A stretch of 64,000 bases of DNA. Source: Streptomyces klenkii (GTDB lineage Bacteria > Actinomycetota > Actinomycetes > Streptomycetales > Streptomycetaceae). The translations under genes were made by a program, and so were the position numbers. Position 1 is the stretch's first letter, and each line of letters opens with the position of its first letter. The DNA lies in contig NZ_RBAM01000005.1 in assembly GCF_003626645.1 (NCBI RefSeq), positions 62,001-126,000 of the forward strand, read 5' to 3'. Positions 40,824 to 49,800 of this stretch are shown piece by piece. The notes under the pieces are model-generated. The model made no database searches, was not told the origin of the DNA, and saw only the letters and a list, made by a program, of their open reading frames with translations.

Positions 40824-43016
40824 CTACGCCTTCGGGCCCGCCTCCTCGGCGATGACACGCTGCGCGACGGCGAACGCGGCGCCCGCGGCGGGCAGGCCGC
40901 AGTAGACCGCCGCGTGCAGCAGCGTCTCCTTGATCTCCTCCGGGCCGGCGCCGCTGCGGAGGGCCGCGCGGGTGTACGGGGCGATGTCGTCGTAATGGCC
41001 GCGGGCCGTGAGGGCGGTGAGGGTGAGCAGCGCCCGGGTGCGGTGGTCCAGGCCGGGGCGGGTCCAGGTCTCACCCCACGCGGAGCGGGTCACGAGGTCG
41101 TGGAAGTCGGCGGTGAACGCGTCCCGGTCCGCTTCGGCCCGCTCCGCGCCCTCGTCGCCGAGAACGTCGCGCCGGGTGCGCTTGCCACGGGCGAGGGCGT
41201 CGGGCTCGGCGTGCAGGTCCGCGGGCGGCGGCCCGAAGCCGCCGAACGACCCGGCTGCGCCGGGCTCTGCCGCGGCCGGTTCCGCCGCCGGCAGCCCGGC
41301 GCCTCCGAAGCCGTGTGCTCCGGGGCCGGAGCCGGGCGGCGGCCCGGGGGTGATCCGCACCGTGTCCGGCACCCCGGGGCCGGAGGGGGTCCGCGCGCTG
41401 TCCGGGGTTCCTGTGCCGGGAGTGATCCGCACGGTGTCCGAGCCGCCCGCGCCGGGGGCACCGCCGCGCGCGGCTCCGAAGGCGGCACCACCGGAGCTGC
41501 CCGGCCCGGGTATGCCGGCACCCGGAACGGCCGAGCCCGAGGGGTCCGTGCCCGGGCCCGCGGGGCCGGCCGCACCGGGCGTGCCGGGACCGTAGCCCGG
41601 GCTCCCGAACGGCTGCGGGCCCGCGGGGCCGGGCACGCCGGCCGGGCCGGAGCCCGGCGCGAAGGCGCCGAAGCCCTCGCCGGTACGGCCGGTGGCCGCG
41701 GAGCCGGCCGTCCCGGCAGAGCCGGATCCCGGGGCCCCGAAGCCGCCGCCGGACGGCGCGCCCGGGGTGCCGAAGCCGGCGCCGGGGCCGGAGCCCGCGC
41801 CGTCAGAGCCCGGGGCCGGGGTGCCGGCCGGGCCGGGTGCCGTGGCGGAGCCGGCGCCCGGCGCCGGTCCGGAGACCGGCCCGCCGGTGCCTGCCGACGG
41901 GGTACCGAAATCCGGTCCCGGCATGCCGGATCCCGGCGCCCCGAAGCCCGCGCCGGGCGCGCCGAAGCCGCCCCGGGCCGGACCGGCGGCGGCCGGGTGC
42001 GTGACGCCGCCCGCCCCGGCAGCGGCACCGGAGGACGTCGCTCCGGAGCCGGCCGTGCCGGGCCCGTCAGCCCCGAAGCCCGCACCGGCGGGCCCCGCGT
42101 CGGGCAGGCCGGGCCCCGCGCCGACGGCGCCCGGGCCCGTCGGGCCGTCCGCACCGGCAGAGGACGCACCCGACGCGGCCGGGCCGCCCTGGCCGGAGGC
42201 CCCGGGGAGCACCGACAGGCCCTGCTGCGTCGACAGCTGCCAGGCCGTCGTGAAGTGGCGGACCAGGAGGTCCGTCACCGCTGCCGGCTGTTCGACCGGG
42301 GTCAGGTGGGACGCACCGGGGACGACGGCCAGCTTCGCGTCGTGGATGCCCGCGACGAGGACGCGCGCGTCCGCGGGCGGCGTCGTGGCGTCCTCGGCGC
42401 CGACGATGACGAGCGTCGGGACGCTGATCCGGGTCAGCTCGGCACGCACGTCGAACGCGGCGAGGGCGTCGCACGCGGCGACGTACGCGTAGGTGTCGGT
42501 GGTGCCGACCATCTGGACGGCCCAGTCCACGATGGCCGGCTGGGCGCCGGAGAAGTTCGCGGTGAACCAGCGCTCGGGCGCGGAGCGGGCGACCGGGTCG
42601 AGCCCCTCCCGGCGGACGGTTTCGCCGCGCAGCCGCCAGGATTCGGGCGTGCCGTAGCGGGCGGAGGCGGCGACGAGGGCGAGGGAGGCGAGCCGGTGCG
42701 GGTGGCGCAGCGCGATGTCGATGCCGACGGCGGCGCTGAGGGAGCAGCCGGCGTAGCCGAAGCGGTCGACGCCGAGCGAGTCGAGGGTGGCGACGAGGCG
42801 GTCACCGAGGTCGTCGACGGAGGCGGCGGGCGCGGCGGGGGCGCCGCCGTGTCCGGGCAGGTCGAAGCGGACGACCCGCCAGTGCCGGGTCAGCTCGGGG
42901 ATCTGGCGGTCCCACATGTGCCATGTGGTGCCCAGCGCAGGGCCCACGACCAGGACGGGAGCGTCTTCTGGCCCGTCGGAGCGGTATTGGAGGGTGTTCG
43001 CCGGTGTCTCACTCAC
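40824..43016 (-). CDS. pcaL: PcaL: 3-oxoadipate enol-lactonase / 4-carboxymuconolactone decarboxylase fusion
   Basis: A 730-residue bifunctional enzyme of protocatechuate breakdown. Residues 1-262 form an alpha/beta hydrolase (PcaD): VGPALGTTWHMWD, GHGGAP, the nucleophile Ser92 in YAGCSLSAAVG, GAEDATTPP and the His of GASHLTPVEQP. Residues 599-730 form the decarboxylase (PcaC): TRSAWGETWTRPGLDHRTRALLTLTALTARGHYDD and EEIKETLLHAAVYCGLPA. Residues 263-598 are an Ala/Gly/Pro-rich, low-complexity linker of about 335 residues. PcaL fusions are known in actinobacteria, but I recall only short linkers. The nucleophile elbow ends in Ser instead of Gly. GTG 43016 has GAGAGGGT upstream. No other pca genes are in the window. 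Confidence 0.92.
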   Translation of the reverse strand: MSETPANTLQYRSDGPEDAPVLVVGPALGTTWHMWDRQIPELTRHWRVVRFDLPGHGGAPAAPAASVDDLGDRLVATLDSLGVDRFGYAGCSLSAAVGIDIALRHPHRLASLALVAASARYGTPESWRLRGETVRREGLDPVARSAPERWFTANFSGAQPAIVDWAVQMVGTTDTYAYVAACDALAAFDVRAELTRISVPTLVIVGAEDATTPPADARVLVAGIHDAKLAVVPGASHLTPVEQPAAVTDLLVRHFTTAWQLSTQQGLSVLPGASGQGGPAASGASSAGADGPTGPGAVGAGPGLPDAGPAGAGFGADGPGTAGSGATSSGAAAGAGGVTHPAAAGPARGGFGAPGAGFGAPGSGMPGPDFGTPSAGTGGPVSGPAPGAGSATAPGPAGTPAPGSDGAGSGPGAGFGTPGAPSGGGFGAPGSGSAGTAGSAATGRTGEGFGAFAPGSGPAGVPGPAGPQPFGSPGYGPGTPGAAGPAGPGTDPSGSAVPGAGIPGPGSSGGAAFGAARGGAPGAGGSDTVRITPGTGTPDSARTPSGPGVPDTVRITPGPPPGSGPGAHGFGGAGLPAAEPAAAEPGAAGSFGGFGPPPADLHAEPDALARGKRTRRDVLGDEGAERAEADRDAFTADFHDLVTRSAWGETWTRPGLDHRTRALLTLTALTARGHYDDIAPYTRAALRSGAGPEEIKETLLHAAVYCGLPAAGAAFAVAQRVIAEEAGPKA

Positions 43017-43166
43017 CCGCCAGACCCTCTCACGTATCACGGCTGCCCCCACAGCGGGGGCATGGCTGTGCGGGCCTGATCAAGTGGAAGACCTCCCGGG
43101 CAACGTAGCGTTTGAGCCACCGGACGACGTCGAGCAAGGCGGCGTTCACCTGCCGGTCGCGGCAGG

Positions 43167-43201
43167 GGCCCGGCCGCCGTGGGGGAAACGGCGGCCGGGC
43201 C
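43167..43201 (-). terminator. GC hairpin after the first lipase gene
   Basis: A perfect 14-bp stem (43167-43180 with 43188-43201, GGCCCGGCCGCCGT and complement) with a 7-nt loop lies 16 bp past the lipase stop on the minus strand. It separates the lipase pair from pcaL. Confidence 0.75.
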
Positions 43202-43216
43202 GGTATGGGGGGTGGG

Positions 43217-44107
43217 TCAGCTGACGGCGGACTTGCAGGTGGTGGGGGTCGCGTGCGCCGGGTCGAGCGCGTTGGCCACCTCGTGGAAGGCGATCGTGTC
43301 GATCGTGCCGACCGCGGCGTGCTCGGAGATGTCCCACTTGCACAGGTCCTGGACCACGACGTTACGGACGTCCGGGCCCGAGAGCTGCTGCGACTTGTAG
43401 GGCGTGGCGATCTCGTCGTACTTGGTCGAGATGACCGTATACGTCACTCCCGGCACGGTGTCGGGCTTCGAGTTCAGCTTCTTCATGAACTCCGAACCCA
43501 CCAGCTGGTCCTCCACCCCGGGCAGGGTGAGGGAGAAGACCTTGCGCGCGCCGGGGACGGTGTCCACGAGGCGGGACATCCCCGAGACGGTGGTGCCGTG
43601 GTTGTCGGGGGCGATGCCCACGAGTTTGCCGACCTTGCCGGCACCGTCCAGGAAGTTGAGGTAGTAGCGGGGCAGGGGGCCGCCGCCCTGGGAGTGGCCG
43701 ACCAGATCCACCTTCCCGGCACCGGTCGACTGCCGGACCTTGTCCACGAACGCGGACAGCTGCCCGGCCGACTTCTCGATCGGTCCGAGGCCGTTGAAGA
43801 GCGGTACCCCGGGCTTCTGCCCGTAGTCGAGCGAGTAGACGCAGTAGCCGCGCTTGACCAGGTACGGGGCCAGCACGAGCCAGTTGTCCCAGGAGTTGGC
43901 GAAGGTGCCGTGCACCAGGACGACGGGGTCGGGGTGGGCGGCGGAAGGCTTGCAGGACCAGTCGTTCCAGCCGCTGGTGACAGTCTTCCCGGCCGGTCCG
44001 GTCTTCGCGTCGGCCGCGGACGCGGAGGCGGAGCCGAAGGACAGAGCCAGGGCCAGCGCCGAGACGGCACCGGCGAGGACGCGGAGCGTTCTTCTGCGTA
44101 CGGACAT
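43217..44107 (-). CDS. Secreted alpha/beta-hydrolase lipase, copy 1
   Basis: A 296-residue exported lipase/esterase. A signal peptide (SVRRRTLRV...ASAA) precedes the mature part. PVVLVHGTFANSWDNW is the oxyanion loop, VGHSQGGGPLPRYYL holds the nucleophile Ser139, and the C-terminus has HEVANALDPAHATPTTC. Cysteines at positions 52, 89 and near the C-terminus fit disulphides. It is about three-quarters identical by eye to the next gene (44162-45064), clearly a tandem duplicate. GAGGTAG precedes ATG 44107. Confidence 0.9.
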   Translation of the reverse strand: MSVRRRTLRVLAGAVSALALALSFGSASASAADAKTGPAGKTVTSGWNDWSCKPSAAHPDPVVLVHGTFANSWDNWLVLAPYLVKRGYCVYSLDYGQKPGVPLFNGLGPIEKSAGQLSAFVDKVRQSTGAGKVDLVGHSQGGGPLPRYYLNFLDGAGKVGKLVGIAPDNHGTTVSGMSRLVDTVPGARKVFSLTLPGVEDQLVGSEFMKKLNSKPDTVPGVTYTVISTKYDEIATPYKSQQLSGPDVRNVVVQDLCKWDISEHAAVGTIDTIAFHEVANALDPAHATPTTCKSAVS

Positions 44108-44161
44108 GGAGCTACCTCGCACGTGGGGAGTGAAGGAACCGATTTCGTGCCGGCCGACGGC

Positions 44162-45064
44162 TCAGCTGATGGCGGACTTGCAGGTGGTGGGGGTCGCGTG
44201 CGCCGGGTCGAGGGCGTTCTTCACCTCGTGGAAGGCGATGCGGTCGACCAGGCCCAGCGCGATGTGCTCGGAGACGTCGAGCTTGCACAGGTCCTGGACC
44301 ACGACGTTCCGCACGTTCGGGCCCGAGAGCTGCTGCGACTTGTAGGGCGTGGCGATCTCGTCGTACTTGGTCGAGATGACCGTGTATTTCACCCCCGGCA
44401 CGGTGTCGGGCTTGGAGTTCAGCTTCTTCATGAACGCGGAGCCGACGATCTGGTCCTCCAGGCCGGGGAGGGAGAGGGACAGTGCCTTGCTCACGCCGGG
44501 AACCTTGCGCGCGAGGGTGCCCAGCCCGGAGGCGGTCGCGCCGTGGTTGTCCGGGGCCAGGCCGATGAGCTTGTCGACCTTGGAGGCGCCGTTCATGAAC
44601 TCCATGTAGTAGCGGGGCAGGGGGCCGCCGCCCTGGGAGTGGCCGACGATGTCCACCTTCTTCGTGCCCGTGGACCGCAGGACCTTGTCCACGAAGGCGG
44701 ACACCTCTCCGGCCGACTTGACCAGCGGCCCCTGGCCGTTGAGCCCCGGCATGTAGGGCAGCTTGCCGTAGTCGAGGGAGTAGACGCAGTAGCCCTTGGC
44801 GGCCAGTTCCGGAGCCAGGACGAACCAGGTGTCCAGCTGGTTGGCCCAGGTGCCGTGGAGGAGGACGACGGGGTCGGGGTGGGCGGCGGACGGCTTGCAG
44901 GACCAGTCGTTCCAGCCGCTGGTGACGGTCTTGCCGGCCACTCCGGTCTTCGCGACGGCCGGGGCGGCGGACGCGGAGGCGGAGGCGGCGACTGCCGTAA
45001 TGGCCAGGGCAAGCGCCGAGGCGGCGCAGGCGAGGGCGGGGACGGATCTCTTGCGCGGGGACAT
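44162..45064 (-). CDS. Secreted alpha/beta-hydrolase lipase, copy 2
   Basis: A 300-residue paralogue of the gene at 43217, with PVVLLHGTWANQLDTW, VGHSQGGGPLPRYYM (Ser143) and HEVKNALDPAHATPTTC. The signal peptide and the region after the oxyanion loop (GLNGQGPLVKSAGEV) diverge most, so substrate range may differ. It lies upstream of copy 1 by 54 bp on the same strand, and the two are likely co-transcribed. Confidence 0.9.
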   Translation of the reverse strand: MSPRKRSVPALACAASALALAITAVAASASASAAPAVAKTGVAGKTVTSGWNDWSCKPSAAHPDPVVLLHGTWANQLDTWFVLAPELAAKGYCVYSLDYGKLPYMPGLNGQGPLVKSAGEVSAFVDKVLRSTGTKKVDIVGHSQGGGPLPRYYMEFMNGASKVDKLIGLAPDNHGATASGLGTLARKVPGVSKALSLSLPGLEDQIVGSAFMKKLNSKPDTVPGVKYTVISTKYDEIATPYKSQQLSGPNVRNVVVQDLCKLDVSEHIALGLVDRIAFHEVKNALDPAHATPTTCKSAIS

Positions 45065-45158
45065 GGGAGTGCCTCACAGGGTGGGGGTGGGGAGTTACTT
45101 GACGGCGCGCGACTGCCGGTCCCGGTCACCAGGACCACCGCACCGCGCGCTATACGCA

Positions 45159-46301
45159 TCAGGTCCGGTAGGCGTACCACTTGGTGAGCGGCAGCATCAC
45201 CGAAAGGCTCAGCATCGACCGCCGGTAGGTGTCGAAGGAGTGGTACGTCAGATAAGGAGTGCCAAGACTGTCGCGGTAAGTCACCAGCATGGTGTGGTCC
45301 TTGGACCCGTCGCGGTCGAAGTCCGCCTGGAGGACGTCTCCGACCTCCATCTGGTAGGCGTACTTCAGCGGCTTCACCCGCTTCGAGTTCTGCGCGAACC
45401 AGGACCACTCGTTGACGCCGGTCCAGGAATCCGACTGGGTGTCGGACCCGTACCACCACTTCGTGTAGTCACCGGCCTTGCCAGGAGCGTGCTTCCAGCC
45501 GCCCGCCTTCAGCGCCTGGCTGACGAAGTTCGTACAGTCGCCGCCGGTGCCCAGCGGATACGCCCGGTAGTCCGGGTTGTAGTTCTTCCAGTACTTCTCG
45601 GCGTATTCAGCCATCGCCTTGTAGTTGAGGCCGGTCGTCGTGTCCTTCGGCAGCCGCTGGGGGAAGGGCCAGACGCTCGCCTCGGGTGCGTTCGGCGTGT
45701 CGCCCGCGCCCGCCACGGCGGCCTTCGCCTCGGGCGCCGCCGGTGCGGGTGCGTTGATCTGCGGCATCTCGTCCAGAGCCCTGATGCCGGTCAGCTCCCA
45801 CGCCCCGTTCCCGGCGGCGGCGAAGCTCAGCTCGTGGTGGGCCTGGAAGCCGGTGTCCTCCGGCTCGTCACCGCGGATCTTCCGGTAGGTCAGCCGCGTG
45901 GTCTCGGTCACCCGCATCGTGGCCTTCTTGCCGTCGACACTGGTCCGGTCCACCGCGACCCGGGTGTCGCCGGCGGAGTACGCCTCGCCCAGGGCCTTGA
46001 GCTTCTCCTTGCGCTGGTGCAGCAAGGCCACGACGGACTTCTCCGAACGCGCCATCGCGGAGGAGAGGTGCACCTTCTTCGCGGGCGGCGGGGTGGTGTG
46101 CCCCTGCGCCTTCCCGTCGACGATCGCCGCCGTACGGTCGGTGAGCACGACACCCGCGATACGGCCGAAGGAATCGGCCGTCGCCCTGTCCATGTCCCCG
46201 GGCCGGGCCGCGGCCTCCGCGGGGGATATCGGCACCAACGCGGCCGACACCGCCAGGGAGGCGACGACCCCGGCAGCGGTTCTCAGCGTCAATGATTTCA
46301 C
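45159..46301 (-). CDS. Secreted amidase-domain protein (Amidase_6 type)
   Basis: A 380-residue exported protein. The signal peptide is followed by an N-terminal region of about 200 residues and a C-terminal putative amidase domain: YRAYPLGTGGDCTNFVSQALKAGGW with Cys256 as likely nucleophile, and KDHTMLVTYRDS with the His. This NlpC/P60-like fold cleaves peptides or peptidoglycan cross-links. GTG 46301 has GGAG 6 bp upstream, fitting better than the ORF start 19 codons earlier. It is divergent from the PKS operon across 514 bp. Confidence 0.88.
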   Translation of the reverse strand: MKSLTLRTAAGVVASLAVSAALVPISPAEAAARPGDMDRATADSFGRIAGVVLTDRTAAIVDGKAQGHTTPPPAKKVHLSSAMARSEKSVVALLHQRKEKLKALGEAYSAGDTRVAVDRTSVDGKKATMRVTETTRLTYRKIRGDEPEDTGFQAHHELSFAAAGNGAWELTGIRALDEMPQINAPAPAAPEAKAAVAGAGDTPNAPEASVWPFPQRLPKDTTTGLNYKAMAEYAEKYWKNYNPDYRAYPLGTGGDCTNFVSQALKAGGWKHAPGKAGDYTKWWYGSDTQSDSWTGVNEWSWFAQNSKRVKPLKYAYQMEVGDVLQADFDRDGSKDHTMLVTYRDSLGTPYLTYHSFDTYRRSMLSLSVMLPLTKWYAYRT

Positions 46302-46815
46302 CGGACTCCATTCTCCATCCAGCCCTCTCCGGGCCGGGTAGCAGGAATACTCGCACACGGATTGAGAATGGCAACCCTGAGGCGAGGGAAAGTTTCCGCA
46401 CGGAATTCAGCTCCGATCCCGCGAGTCGCCAACAGGCAATGTTTCCAGTGGAGTTGAACCCGTCACCCCAATTGGTACGGACTATTCTTTGCGGTAATTC
46501 CGCACCCGCTGCGGGCTTCCCGCAATTCCCTTGCGGGAAGCCCGCAACCGGTATCAGCCCGACCATTAATGTGATGCACACCATTCGCGGAACAATACTG
46601 AGCAGGTATTCCTTTCCCATCCCGCCGTGCAATGATCCAGCCAGGCCCACCGGGAAAGTCGGGCCGCGTTTCCGACGGCCTTCGAGGTCGCGCGCTTCTT
46701 GTCCCGTCCCACCTCACCGGCACCGATCGCGGCGGCATTCCTCCGGCCTCGGGCGCCCGAGGCCCCCGCGCGTTCCCGGTGTTTCCGAACGACCCTCTTG
46801 CCTCCCGGAGTGCCC
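46302..46815. promoter_or_regulatory. AT-richer divergent control region of the PKS operon
   Basis: This 514-bp region separates the amidase-domain gene from the PKS operon. From about 46340 to 46640 it is visibly richer in A+T than the rest of the window. It contains a perfect 16-bp inverted repeat with a 5-nt loop at 46510-46546 (TGCGGGCTTCCCGCAA and complement). An overlapping smaller repeat GCGG-TAATT-CCGC lies at about 46492-46504. No protein-coding ORF here is convincing. Promoters for both directions probably lie here, and the hairpin could be an operator or leader element. Confidence 0.55.
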
Positions 46816-49800
46816 GTGTCCACAGAAACAATCCTGGGCGTCAGCCCGTTCGGCGAACCCGATCCACGTCTGGTAGCGGCGGTCTGCCGGGCCGGCGGTC
46901 TGGGCGTGCTCGATCTCGGAAGGGGCCGGCGCCGCGCGGCCCGCGCGGCCCTCCAACTGGTGCGGCAATGGGTGCCGGGCCCCTTCGGAGTGCGCGTCGG
47001 GGCGGGATGCGCACTCGGGCCGGACGACCTGGCGGCCGGCGGGGACGTGCACACCGTATTGCTCGCCGCGGACGCCGGGTTGGCCCCGGGCGACCTCGCT
47101 GCCGGCCGGCACCGCGTCCTGGTCGAGGTCACCTGCTACGAGGAGGCCCTCGCGGCCGCGCGCGCCGGGGCGCACGGCCTCGTCGCCCGGGGGAACGAGG
47201 CCGGCGGACGGGTCGGCGAGCTGAGCACCTTCGTCCTCCTTCAGCAGCTGATGGCGGACCCGGAGCTCGGCCTGCCGGTCTGGGCCTGCGGAGGCATCGG
47301 GCCGCGCACCGCCGCGGCCGCCGTCGTCGGCGGTGCGGCAGGGGTCGTCCTGGACACCCAGCTGGCGCTGCTCGACGAATCCGGCGTCCCGGAGGAGGTG
47401 GCAGCCGCCGTCCGGGCCATGGACGGCTCGGAGACCGTAGTGGCCGCCGGCCACCGGGTGCTGCGCCGCCGTGGACCGGACGCGCCGCCCCTGCCGGACG
47501 AGCCCGGCGAAGTCGCCCGGCTGCTGGGCGCGGACGATCTCCGGGCCCGGCTGCTCCCCGTGGGCCAGGACGGCTTCCTGGCTTCCTCGTTCGCGCGGCG
47601 CTGGAGCGATGTGGGCACGGCCGTCCGTGGTGTCACTGCCGCCATCCGGGAGGCCGTGCGCGACGACGCCGCCGCGGACGCGCTGCTCCGCGGCTCCCCG
47701 ATGAGCCGCGCGCTGGGCACTGCGCTGCCCGTCGCCCAAGGGCCCATGACCAGGGTCAGCGACCGGGCCGGGTTCGCCGCCGCCGTCGCCGGCCACGGCG
47801 GGCTGCCGTTCCTCGCGCTGGCCCTCGCCGGGCCGGCGGAGACCCGGACCCTGCTGGAGCAGACCCGCGACGAACTGGGCGGACGCCCCTGGGGCGTGGG
47901 CATCCTCGGCTTCGCACCGGTGCAGATCAAGACGGCGCAGCTGGAGCTCGTCCGGGAGATCCGGCCCTCCTGCGCCGTCATCGCGGGCGGCCGGCCCGCG
48001 CAGGCGGCCGAGCTGGAGGCGGCGGGCGTCGACGCCTTCCTGCATGTGCCCTCGCCCGGGCTGCTCCGGCAGTTCCTGGACGCGGGCGCGCGCAAGTTCG
48101 TCTTCGAGGGCTCGGAGTGCGGCGGCCATGTCGGACCGCGGAGCAGCTTCGCGCTGTGGGAGGCGCAGGCCGATGTGCTGGAGGAGTTCCTGGACACGGC
48201 CGTGGGCGCGGACCCCGCGGAGCTGCGGGTGTTCTTCGCCGGCGGCGTGCACGACAAGCGGTCGGCCGCGATGGTGGCCGCGCTCGCCGCGCCGCTGACC
48301 GCCCGCGGAGTGGCCGTCGGACTGCTCATGGGCACCGCGTACCTGTTCACCGAGGAGGCGGTGGACCGGGGTGCCGTGCGGCCGTCGTTCCAGCGGCAGG
48401 TCCTGGCGGCACGGCGGACCGAATTGCTGGAGACCGCGCCCGGGCATGCCACGCGCTGCGTGAGCAGCCCGTTCACGGACGAATTCCGCGGCGCCAAGGA
48501 GGAGCTGCGGGAGCGGGGCGTCCCGGAGCGGCGGGCTTGGGAGCGGCTGGAACAGCTCAACGTCGGGCGGCTGAGGATCGCCAGCAAGGGCGTGGAGCGG
48601 ACCGGTGAGTCGCTCACGGAGGTGGACGAGCCCCGGCAGCTGGCCGAGGGCATGTTCATGGCCGGCCAGGTGGCCGTGCTGCGGTCCGCGGTCACCACCG
48701 TCCCCGAACTGCACACCGCCGTCAGTGCGGAGGCCGCCGGCTTCTTCGCCGCGCGTGCCCGGCGGCTGCGCGAGGGGTTCCGCCAGGACGCCCCGGAGCG
48801 CGTCGCGGACCCGCTCGACATCGCCGTGGTCGGCATGGCCTGCATGTTCCCCGGCGCGCCGGACCTGGCCGCCTACTGGGCGAACGTGGTTGCGGGCACC
48901 GACGCGGTCGGCGAGGTGCCGCCGGAGCGCTGGGACCCGGAGCTGCACTACGCGCCCGGTGCGGACGGCGCCCGCACGGCGTCGAAGTGGGGCGGATTCC
49001 TGCCGGACATTCCCTTCGACCCGCTGCGCTACGGCATCCCGCCGTCCTCGCTCGGCAGCATCGAGCCGGTGCAGTTGCTCGCGCTGGAGGCTGCGCGGCG
49101 GGCGCTGCGCGACGCCGGCTACGAGGAGCGCCCCTTCGACCGCTCCAGGGCCTCGGTCGTGTTCGGGGCCGAGGCGGGCAGCGACCTGTCGAACGCCACC
49201 ACCGTGCGCACGGTGCTCCCCGCCTACGTGGGGGAACTGCCGCCCGGGCTGGACGAGCAACTCCCGCGGCTGACCGAGGACTCGTTCCCGGGCATGCTGG
49301 CCAACGTCATCGCCGGGCGGATCGCCAACCGGCTCGACTTCGGCGGCGCGAACTTCACCGTGGACGCGGCCTGCGCCTCCTCGCTGGCCGCGGTGGACGT
49401 AGCGTGCAAGGAACTGTCCGCCGGCACCAGCGACCTCGTCCTGTGCGGAGGCGCGGACCTGCACAACGGGATCAACGACTATCTGCTGTTCTCCTCGGTG
49501 CACGCGCTGTCGCCGACCGGTCGCTCCCGCACCTTCGACAGCGCGGCGGACGGTATCGCGCTCGGCGAGGGCGTCGCCTGCGTCGTCCTCAAGCGGCTGG
49601 CGGACGCGGAGCGGGACGGCGACCGCGTCTACGCGGTCGTCAAGGGCGTCGGCAGTTCGAGCGACGGCAGGTCCCTGGGGCTGGCGGCACCCCGCCCGGA
49701 GGGTCAGCGGGCGGCGCTGGAGCGGGCCTACCGCCGCGCCGGGATCTCGCCGGCCGAGGTGGGCCTGCTGGAGGCGCACGGCACCGGGACGGTGGTCGGC

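Noticed and set aside
41090..42169. Separate ORF inside the PcaL linker region on the same strand
   Set aside because: The alternative frame is only a shadow. The pcaL frame runs uninterrupted from the hydrolase domain to the decarboxylase domain.
46510..46546. 16-bp hairpin read as a terminator
   Set aside because: It lies between divergent genes with no gene ending into it, so an operator or leader role is more likely than termination.
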